Positions 26,309-33,221 of a stretch of DNA of 64,000 nt are shown piece by piece. The DNA comes from Micromonospora coriariae (lineage in GTDB: Bacteria; Actinomycetota; Actinomycetes; Mycobacteriales; Micromonosporaceae), in assembly GCF_900091455.1 (NCBI RefSeq), contig NZ_LT607412.1:4836001-4900000 (forward strand). The letters are read 5' to 3'. A program made the position numbers and the translations under genes. Every line of letters begins with the position of its first letter. The stretch's first letter is position 1. Below the pieces are notes generated by a model that searched no databases, was not told the DNA's origin, and saw only the letters and a program-made list of their open reading frames with translations.

Positions 26309-27190
26309 ATGCGCGCGACGGCAAGGGGTTGGACCGCGGTCTGGTTGGTCGTCATGGCCCTTGTCCAGGCGGCCGCCTTCCTCGTCGTCTGGCGGGTGTC
26401 CGTGCACACCGAGGTCGGCCAGTGGATCGACACTGTCGCGCTGACCGGCAACCGGATCGGCCAGGATCGCATCGACGGCCCGGTGGACAAGCTCCTCAAC
26501 GCGATGTCGGTGGTCTCCCTGCTGGCCGCCACCGCGATGATCGGGTTCATCGCGCTGATGCGGGGGCGGATCGCCCTGGCCATCACCGCGACCCTGCTGA
26601 TCGCCGGAGCGAACGTCTCCACCCAACTGCTCAAGTCCGGGCTCAACCGGCCGGACTACGGCTTCGACCCGGAGCGAGCCGCGGTGGGTAACAGCCTGCC
26701 CAGCGGGCACACCACGGTTGCCGCGTCGGTGGCGATCGCGCTCGTGCTCGTGTTGCCGGCCAAGGTGCGGGCCGTCGGCGGCTTCCTCGCCGCCGCGTAC
26801 GCCGCAGCCGCCGGGGTGGCCACCCTCTCCGCCGGATGGCACCGGCCCAGCGACGCGGTCGCCGCGTACCTCGTGGTGGGTGTCTGGGCGGCGCTGGCCG
26901 GGCTGGTCCTGCTCATCACCCAGCGGGAGCAGGCGCAGGTCGCTCCCGGCGACGCGCACCGGCTCGCCGCCCTGCTGCTCGCGGCCGCCGGCGTGCTCGC
27001 CCTGGTCGCCTGCCTGCTGGCCCTGTCCTGGCTGGTCGAGTTGCGCGGCACCGGGCCGGACGAGCTGAGCCGACGGCCGCTCTTCGTCGCGTACGCGGGT
27101 AGCGCCGCCGGCATCGGCGGCACGATGGCGCTGGTGATGGCGCTGATGCTCAGCGTCGTGCACCGGCTGGTGCCCCGGGTCAAGGGCTGA
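26309..27190 (+). CDS. PAP2-family phosphatase (undecaprenyl-PP phosphatase-like)
   Basis: 293 residues. The three lipid-phosphatase motifs are intact: KSGLNRP (Lys109, Arg114), PSGH (131-134) and SAGWHRPSD (His178, Asp182). Six or more membrane spans, plus an extra C-terminal hydrophobic region of about 80 residues beyond the core. The enzymes dephosphorylate membrane lipid phosphates such as undecaprenyl pyrophosphate or phosphatidic acid with the active site outside. The frame is open upstream, but ATG 26,309 begins the first helix. The next gene follows after five bases. Confidence 0.88.
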   Translation: MRATARGWTAVWLVVMALVQAAAFLVVWRVSVHTEVGQWIDTVALTGNRIGQDRIDGPVDKLLNAMSVVSLLAATAMIGFIALMRGRIALAITATLLIAGANVSTQLLKSGLNRPDYGFDPERAAVGNSLPSGHTTVAASVAIALVLVLPAKVRAVGGFLAAAYAAAAGVATLSAGWHRPSDAVAAYLVVGVWAALAGLVLLITQREQAQVAPGDAHRLAALLLAAAGVLALVACLLALSWLVELRGTGPDELSRRPLFVAYAGSAAGIGGTMALVMALMLSVVHRLVPRVKG

Positions 27191-27195
27191 GCCGG

Positions 27196-27867
27196 GTGGT
27201 GGATCCGATCCGCGCGGCGTTCCGCGCCGAGTGCGCCCGACTCACCGGGGCCCTGACGGGGCTGGACGACGCCGACCTCGACCGGCCGACCGACTGCCCG
27301 CCGTGGACCGTCCGCGAACTGATCGCGCACGTGCGTACGGGCACGGGCCGGCTGACCGACATGCTCGCCGCCCCGGCCCCGCCGCACCCGGAGGTGGACG
27401 CCGCCGAGTACTTCGGCGCGGCGAAGTTCACCCCGGAGGTGGACGCCGAGCGGATCGCCGGCGGCCGGCGGGACGCGCGGCAGCTGGACCCGGCGGCGCT
27501 GCCGACCGACCTCGACCGGACGTGGCGGGCCGCCGACGCCGCGGTCGCCGCGGCCCCGCCCGAGCGGGTGGTCCGGACCCGGCACGGCGACGCGATGCGC
27601 CTCACCGAGTTCCTGCGGACCCGGGTCCTCGAGGTGGGCGTGCACGGGCTGGACCTGGCCGCCGCGCTGGACCGCCCGCCGTGGCTCACCGCCCAGGCGG
27701 CAACGGTGATCGTCGACCTGCTCACCGGCGGGCGGCCGGCGCCGGCCGAGTTGCGCTGGGACCGGCTGACGCTGATCCGCAAGACCACCGGGCGGGTGGC
27801 GTTGACCGGCCCGGAGCGGGCCGCCGTCAACGCCGCCGGGTTCCGCTGGCTCGCCTTCGGGAGCTGA
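27196..27867 (+). CDS. Maleylpyruvate isomerase-family (mycothiol-dependent) protein
   Basis: 223 residues of the DinB/MDMPI-type helical bundle. The N-terminal CPPWTVRELIAHVRTG carries the metal-binding histidine, and FLRTRVLEVGVHGLDLAAAL the second conserved segment with His. The family includes mycothiol-dependent isomerases and transferases; the precise substrate is unknown. GTG at 27,196 or the immediately following GTG at 27,199 could start it. It lies five bases after the PAP2 gene, probably co-transcribed. Confidence 0.8.
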   Translation: MVDPIRAAFRAECARLTGALTGLDDADLDRPTDCPPWTVRELIAHVRTGTGRLTDMLAAPAPPHPEVDAAEYFGAAKFTPEVDAERIAGGRRDARQLDPAALPTDLDRTWRAADAAVAAAPPERVVRTRHGDAMRLTEFLRTRVLEVGVHGLDLAAALDRPPWLTAQAATVIVDLLTGGRPAPAELRWDRLTLIRKTTGRVALTGPERAAVNAAGFRWLAFGS

Positions 27868-27873
27868 CCCGCG

Positions 27874-28737
27874 TCAGCTCGCGGAGCGGGGCGCGGGCAC
27901 GTGCGGGGCGACGCCGCGCAGGTGCGTCAGCACCACCGGATCGATCCGCCCCGGCACCAGCCGCTCTTCGAGGTTCTCCAGCCCGGCCCAGGAGATCAAC
28001 GCGCCCTCCGGACCGTCGTCGGTGACCGGGTGACCCAGAGCGGTGAGCAACGCGGCCACCTCGTCGGCCACCGCGCCGCTGAGATCCAGCAGCGTGGCCG
28101 GGTCGGGCCGGCTGAACAGCAGGGTGTGCACGGCGAGCAGCCGACCCAGCTCGGCCACCGGATCAGGGTGGTCGTCGACCCGCAGGTCGATCAGCACGTC
28201 GCTCCTGCCGCCGTACCCGCCGCCGCGCTCGACCACCAGCAGACCGGCGCTCTGCCGACCCCGCCGGTCGCCGCCGGCCTCGTCGCCGGCACGCAACGCG
28301 GCGACCAGCCGCTCGGCGAACGGCAGCGCCGAACCGGCCAGCCAGGCGTCGCCCAGCGCGTCGACGACCTCCGGACCGGTCAGCACGTTGCCCTGCGCGG
28401 CCCAGCCATCGCCGGTGCGCCCACCTGCCCACGGGTGGCAGGCCGGCCCGGTCCAGCTGGCACCCGGACCGCCGGCCCCGACGACGCCGAGCTGGCGGTG
28501 CTCCCGCTCGGCGTCGGCGGCGATCAGGCCGGCCACCACGTCGGCGGCCGGCACCCCTGTGCGCAGCAGGGTCAGCCCCTGCGGGCGGTAGGCGAGGTTG
28601 ACGTGCGCCTGGGTGGCCAGCGCGCCGACCTGGGCCTCCGCGGCCGGCACGAGCGCCCCGGCGGCGAGGAACTTGCTGGCCACGACGACGCCGTGCAACC
28701 GGCCGTCGGCAGAGCGGGCCACGAGGGAGAAGGTCAC
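27874..28737 (-). CDS. DUF1028 family protein
   Basis: 287 residues beginning MTFSLVARSADGRLHGVVVASKFLA, the hallmark of DUF1028, followed by AQVGALATQAHVNLAYRPQGL, GNVLTGPEVVDAL and DVLIDLRVDDHPDPVAELGRLL. The family has an Ntn-hydrolase-like fold and is presumed hydrolytic, but no substrate is established. It is convergent with the preceding isomerase-family gene, six bases between stops. Confidence 0.85.
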   Translation of the reverse strand: MTFSLVARSADGRLHGVVVASKFLAAGALVPAAEAQVGALATQAHVNLAYRPQGLTLLRTGVPAADVVAGLIAADAEREHRQLGVVGAGGPGASWTGPACHPWAGGRTGDGWAAQGNVLTGPEVVDALGDAWLAGSALPFAERLVAALRAGDEAGGDRRGRQSAGLLVVERGGGYGGRSDVLIDLRVDDHPDPVAELGRLLAVHTLLFSRPDPATLLDLSGAVADEVAALLTALGHPVTDDGPEGALISWAGLENLEERLVPGRIDPVVLTHLRGVAPHVPAPRSAS

Positions 28738-28788
28738 CCGCCGAGATTAACCTGCCGCGCCGGCATTACATGGGCGTACCTCGATGGC

Positions 28789-28951
28789 TCAGAACGGCGT
28801 CTTCGGCGCCTCCGGTGGGGCGCCGCGCGCCCGCCGGGCGTCGGCGACCGCGACGGCGTCGAAGAAGAGCTCCAGGAAGGTGGCCCGGTTCGGTTCGGCG
28901 GGTCGCAGATACCGGCTCCAGGCGTCCGGCTGTCCTGGAACCCACTGTCAG
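28789..28951 (-). pseudogene. Fragment of a low-temperature-requirement A (LtrA)-like gene
   Basis: A short frame between two stops reads RPAEPNRATFLELFFDAVAV, closely resembling the N-terminal hallmark of LtrA membrane proteins (RATFLELFFDLVFV). It then breaks into unrelated residues and stops after KTPF. All membrane helices after the first are missing. I read it as a decayed remnant; it is too short to be functional. Confidence 0.4.
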
Positions 28952-29082
28952 CCGCCCGCGCGGTCGGTCCGGTCCACCTGGCAGTCGTAACACCGGCGCA
29001 CGTGTCTGGCGGCCCGATAACGGCGAATCTGCCCGGTTCGGGGATCTTGCTCGCGGACCCGGTCAACGGGCACGATCGATCG

Positions 29083-30084
29083 GTGACGAATCGATGGGGC
29101 ATGACTGTGCCGTTGGGCGGGATTCCGCTGGCCGACCACGCCGCGGTCTACGCGACGCTCGACCGGGCCGGGTTCACCGACGTCTGGTCGTCCGAGGTCG
29201 CCGGGACCGACGCGTTCACTCCGCTGGCGCTCGCCGCGGCCTGGCAGCCCCGGCTGCGGCTGGGGACCGCGATCACCCCGGTCTTCACCCGGGGGCCCGG
29301 GCTGCTGGCGATGAGCGCGGCGGCGCTGGCCGAGGCCGCGCCGGGCCGGTTCGCGCTCGGTATCGGCGCGTCCTCGCCGGTGCTGGTCCGCGACTGGAAC
29401 GCCGTGCGGTTCGACGAGCCGTTCCGGCGCACCCGGGACGTCCTGCGCTTCCTGCGTGCCGCGCTGCGCGGCGAGACGGTGGACGAGGTCTACGACACCT
29501 TCACCGTCCGCCGGTTCACCCTGGAACGGCCCCCGGCGGTACCACCGCCGATCCTGCTCGCCGCGCTGCGCCCGGGCATGCTCCGGCTGGCCGGCGCGGA
29601 GGCCGACGGGGTCATCCTCAACTGGCTCGGCGCCGACGACGTGCCACGCGCCCTCGCCGAACTCGGCGAGCGCCGCGCCGGCTTCGAGGTCGCCGCCCGG
29701 ATCTTCGTCTGCCCCACCGAGGACGCCGGGTACGCCCGCAAGCTGGGTCGCCGGCTGATCACCAGCTACCTCACCGTCCCGGCGTACGCCGAATTCCACC
29801 GCTGGCTCGGCCGCGACGAGGTGTTGGCGCCGATGTGGCAGGCGTGGGCCGCCGGTGACCGGCGCGGCGCCAGCGCGGCGGTGCCGGACGAGGTCGTCGA
29901 CGCGCTCGTGCTGCACGGCTCGCCGGAGCGGTGTCGCGCCGAGGTGCGCCGCTACGCCGATGCCGGGGTGGACGTGCCCGTCTTCGCGCTGCTGCCCACC
30001 CCGGAGGTGACCGCCGGCGGTGCGGCCGCGCTGACCACCCTCATCGCCCAGTTGGGCACCGACCCCGTAGGAGCGTCGACGTGA
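29083..30084 (+). CDS. LLM-class F420-dependent oxidoreductase
   Basis: 333 residues with the luciferase-like TIM barrel. Hallmarks are GFTDVWSSEV, LRLGTAITPVFTRGPGLLAMSAAALAEAAPGRFALGIGASSP, a typical cofactor-binding run, and RPGMLRLAGAEADGVILNWLGADDV. F420-dependent members reduce or oxidise small substrates; the substrate is unknown. GTG at 29,083 or ATG at 29,101 could start it. Its stop overlaps the SDR start by four bases, so the two enzymes form an operon and may act in one pathway. Confidence 0.85.
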   Translation: MTNRWGMTVPLGGIPLADHAAVYATLDRAGFTDVWSSEVAGTDAFTPLALAAAWQPRLRLGTAITPVFTRGPGLLAMSAAALAEAAPGRFALGIGASSPVLVRDWNAVRFDEPFRRTRDVLRFLRAALRGETVDEVYDTFTVRRFTLERPPAVPPPILLAALRPGMLRLAGAEADGVILNWLGADDVPRALAELGERRAGFEVAARIFVCPTEDAGYARKLGRRLITSYLTVPAYAEFHRWLGRDEVLAPMWQAWAAGDRRGASAAVPDEVVDALVLHGSPERCRAEVRRYADAGVDVPVFALLPTPEVTAGGAAALTTLIAQLGTDPVGAST

Positions 30085-30872
30085 ACCTCACCGACCGGAT
30101 CGTGGTGGTCACCGGCGGCGCCGGCGGCATCGGTGCGGCGCTGTCCCGCAGGTTCGCCGCCGAGGGCGCCGCCGCAGTGGTGATCGCCGACCTGGACGCC
30201 GACGCGGCCCGCGCGGTGGCCGCCGGCATCGGCCCGGTCGCGCACGCCACCGCACTCGACGTCACCGACGAGGAGCAGGTCCGCGCGCTGGTCGACGACA
30301 CCGAGCGGCGGTACGGCCGGATCGACCTGTTCTGCGCCAACGCGGGCGTGACCACCGGCGGTGGGGTGGAGGTCGACGACGCCGGCTGGGACCGGGCGTG
30401 GCGGGTCAACGTCCTCGCGCACGTCTACTCCGCCCGCGCGGTGCTGCCCGGGATGCTCGCCCGTGGCGGCGGCCACCTGCTGCACACCTGCTCGGCGGCG
30501 GGCGTGCTGACCGCGGTGGGCGACGCCGCGTACACCGCGACGAAACACGCCTCAGTGGGCTTCGCCGAGTGGCTGGCCATCACCTACCGGGACCGGGGCA
30601 TCCGGGTCAGCGCGCTCTGCCCGCAGGGCGTCGACACCCCGATGCTCGCGGGCGGGATCGTGGAGGGCCACCTGGGCGCCCGGGTGATCGCCGCCTCCGG
30701 TGCGGTGCTCACCCCGGACCAGGTCGCCGACGCGACCATCGCCGGGCTGGCCGAGGAGCGCTTCCTGATCCTGCCGCACCCGGAGGTCGCGGTCTACGCG
30801 CGCCGCCGCGCCGAGGACCCGGACGGCTGGCAGGCCGGCCTCCGCAAACTGGTCCGCCGCCTGGCCACCTGA
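30081..30872 (+). CDS. SDR-family oxidoreductase
   Basis: 263 residues. Rossmann motif TGGAGGIG (11-18), Asp-based NAD preference (DLDAD), NAG motif in CANAG, catalytic Ser138 with Tyr151 and Lys155 in YTATK. A classical short-chain dehydrogenase/reductase acting on an unknown alcohol or ketone. GTG start overlaps the preceding oxidoreductase stop. Its 3' third is overlapped on the other strand by the run-on frame of the MFS transporter. Confidence 0.88.
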   Translation: MNLTDRIVVVTGGAGGIGAALSRRFAAEGAAAVVIADLDADAARAVAAGIGPVAHATALDVTDEEQVRALVDDTERRYGRIDLFCANAGVTTGGGVEVDDAGWDRAWRVNVLAHVYSARAVLPGMLARGGGHLLHTCSAAGVLTAVGDAAYTATKHASVGFAEWLAITYRDRGIRVSALCPQGVDTPMLAGGIVEGHLGARVIAASGAVLTPDQVADATIAGLAEERFLILPHPEVAVYARRRAEDPDGWQAGLRKLVRRLAT

Positions 30873-32102
30873 CCCGGCGCACGCTTCCCACTGCTCGCGG
30901 TGCATGTGTGTCCGTTTGGGCAGCAGGAGCGGAGTGGCGAGCAGCAGGATGCCGGAGAGCGTGATCGCGGCGAGCGGGCTGGTGAGCGTGGCGAGGATTC
31001 CCCAGATCGCCATGAGCGTGGCCTGGGCGAGTTTGCTGCTGATACTCCATGCGGTGAGGACCTGTGCCGCGTGGTCGGCGGGGGTGCGGTGCAGGCGTTC
31101 CGTCGCGTTGATGGGGTTGAAGACGCCCATGCAGGTGATGAGCAGGGCCTCAACGATGATCACCGTGAGGAGCCCGGGGACGCCGGGTCCGGTGAAGGCG
31201 AGACCGAGCGGGAAGATCGAGCGCAGCCAGCCGGACACGATCATGACGCGGTGGAGACCGTAGCGGGCGACGAGGCGCGGGGAGAGGCGCGCACCCGCGA
31301 AGCCGCCGAGTGCCGGGATGCCGAAGGCCAGACCGTACTGCCAGGCGGGGAAGTGGTACTGGCCGAGCAGGAGGACGGCCAGGAGCGGACTGGTGGCCAT
31401 GATCAGTCCGCTGACCGTCACGGAATTGAGGAACAGACGTCGTAGGACTGTGTCGTGGAGGATGAACCGCCAGCCGTTGAGAAGGTTGGTGGGGCGCACC
31501 CTGGTCGCCAGGTCGCGGGGTGCCGCGACGTCGCTTCCGCCGATGCGGAGGACCGCGAGCGCGGACAGCAGAAAGCTGATGGCGTCAATGGCGACGGTGG
31601 TGACCGGGCCGAGCAGCCCGATGAGCGCGCCGCCGATGGGCGGGCCCGCCGCGGTCGCCACCCAGCTCGTGCCTTCGAACCTCCCGTTCGCGACGAGAAG
31701 GCGATCTTTCCTGACGAGGTGCTTCAGGTACGCCCCCGAGGCGGCGGTGAAGGCGATACCCGCCGTTCCGCAGATGACCGAGACGACCAGCAGTTGGCCG
31801 TATGACAGCAGGTCAAGGAGGTACGCGACCGGAACGCTCGCCATGGCGAGGAACCGGACCAGGTCCATCGCGATCATCACCGGACGCTTGGCCCGGTGCT
31901 CGACCCACGGCCCGAACGGAACCGCGACGACCGCGGCGACGGCAAGCCCGGCGGCCCCCAGGAGCGAGACGGCGAATGCCGGCGAGTGCAGCACCCGAAC
32001 CGCGATGAGCGGGAACGCCCCGAAGGCGATCCACGTGCCGTACGTGCTGACGGCGTAGGCCGACCACAACCAGCCGAAACTGGACCCTGATCTCACGCGC
32101 AC
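30552..32102 (-). CDS. MFS transporter (DHA3-like), C-terminus reads into SDR gene
   Basis: About 12 hydrophobic segments and the MFS loop motif FGPWVEHRAKRPVMIAMD identify a DHA3/MFS_3-type efflux protein. The transporter-like part ends near LLLPKRTHMHREQW at about 30,880; from there the frame continues without a stop for over 100 codons antisense through the SDR gene. The natural stop seems to have been lost at the junction, so the true product is either extended or the gene is damaged. GTG at 32,102 has GGAGGAG four bases upstream. GC is visibly lower than in the flanking SDR gene, a sign of transfer. Divergent from a LysR regulator. Confidence 0.75.
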   Translation of the reverse strand: MRVRSGSSFGWLWSAYAVSTYGTWIAFGAFPLIAVRVLHSPAFAVSLLGAAGLAVAAVVAVPFGPWVEHRAKRPVMIAMDLVRFLAMASVPVAYLLDLLSYGQLLVVSVICGTAGIAFTAASGAYLKHLVRKDRLLVANGRFEGTSWVATAAGPPIGGALIGLLGPVTTVAIDAISFLLSALAVLRIGGSDVAAPRDLATRVRPTNLLNGWRFILHDTVLRRLFLNSVTVSGLIMATSPLLAVLLLGQYHFPAWQYGLAFGIPALGGFAGARLSPRLVARYGLHRVMIVSGWLRSIFPLGLAFTGPGVPGLLTVIIVEALLITCMGVFNPINATERLHRTPADHAAQVLTAWSISSKLAQATLMAIWGILATLTSPLAAITLSGILLLATPLLLPKRTHMHREQWEACAGSGGQAADQFAEAGLPAVRVLGAAARVDRDLRVRQDQEALLGQPGDGRVGDLVRGEHRTGGGDHPGAQVALHDPAREHRGVDALRAERADPDAPVPVGDGQPLGEAH

Positions 32103-32189
32103 ACGACTCCTCCGCGACAACCGATGTTTGGGTCCCTGAATCACATCGGCCGAGTGAGCGCAGGGTCAAACAACCGTCTTTGGGCGAGC

Positions 32190-32206
32190 CACAACGATCA
32201 GTTGTG
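32190..32206. promoter_or_regulatory. Inverted repeat, probable LysR operator
   Basis: CACAAC-GATCA-GTTGTG is a perfect 6-bp dyad 18 bases before the LysR start and between the divergent transporter and regulator genes. Position and symmetry fit a binding site for the regulator. Confidence 0.55.
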
Positions 32207-32224
32207 CGGCCATAGGCTGCACCA

Positions 32225-33187
32225 ATGGACACCGAGGCAGTGCGATCGTTCGTCCGGGCGGCCGAGCTCGGGCAACTGCAACACGCGGCCGACGAACTGG
32301 GCGTGACACAGCAGGCGGTCTCGAAGCGGATCGCCGCCCTGGAGCGCGAGCTGGAGGTCCGTCTGTTCACCCGTACCGCCCGAGGGGTCGAGCTGACGCT
32401 CGACGGCCAGGCGTTTCTCCCGCACGCCCGGAGCATCGTCGCGGGTGTCGAGCGTGCCGTCAGCGCGGTCAGACCGGGCTCCCGGGCCCTTCGGATCGAC
32501 GTTCTCGGCCTGCGAAGCGCGCAGGCCGTCGTTCTGCACGACTACTGGCGGTCGCATCCCGAAACCAACCTCGACGTGGTGACCCTCAGGGTCAACGACC
32601 CGCGCGTGGCGGTCGCCGCCGTCGAAGCGGGCGATGTCGACGCCTCGTTCCGCACCATCACCGACCCGGCCACGCTTCCGCGCCACGTGCGAATGCTCCA
32701 TGCGTTCGACTCGCCGCTGGAACTCCTCGTCGGCCCGAGGCATCCGCTCGCCTCAGCACGAGCACTGACGCCACTCCAGCTGCGCAAGCACCGGATCTGG
32801 GTGCCGGGCATCGCGCCGCGCAGCGAATGGGCCGAGTTCTACGATCAGCTCGCCACCGACTTCGACCTGCGCATCGACGCGGCAGGCCCGCACTTCGGCG
32901 ACGAGGTTCTCCTGGACACCCTCGCGGACTCCGCGGACGTGGCCACCCTCGTGGGGGCGCGCGACCGATACATCTGGCCGACGAACCATGACCTACGCCG
33001 CATCCCCATCGTCAATCCGACGCTCGCCTACCCACTGTTCCTCATCCTCCCCGCGACGAACCCACACCCGGGACTCCGGGCGGTCATCAACCACTTCGGA
33101 AACCTGGCAGCCCTCCCGACGACGACGTGGCGCCCGTCCTGGGCAGCACACCGCGATGATGGCGATGCCGCGCGCACGGGACGTTGA
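32225..33187 (+). CDS. LysR-family transcriptional regulator
   Basis: 320 residues. The N-terminal winged helix reads VRSFVRAAELGQLQHAADEL then VTQQAVSKRIAALERELEVRLF, the LysR hallmark; the effector-binding domain follows. It is divergent from the MFS transporter and most likely controls it together with itself, sensing a transported compound. ATG start at 32,225. Lower GC than the chromosomal background supports joint acquisition with the transporter. Confidence 0.9.
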   Translation: MDTEAVRSFVRAAELGQLQHAADELGVTQQAVSKRIAALERELEVRLFTRTARGVELTLDGQAFLPHARSIVAGVERAVSAVRPGSRALRIDVLGLRSAQAVVLHDYWRSHPETNLDVVTLRVNDPRVAVAAVEAGDVDASFRTITDPATLPRHVRMLHAFDSPLELLVGPRHPLASARALTPLQLRKHRIWVPGIAPRSEWAEFYDQLATDFDLRIDAAGPHFGDEVLLDTLADSADVATLVGARDRYIWPTNHDLRRIPIVNPTLAYPLFLILPATNPHPGLRAVINHFGNLAALPTTTWRPSWAAHRDDGDAARTGR

Positions 33188-33221
33188 CGACGCGCGCGCC
33201 GGTGGGACCCGGCAGGGCAGG

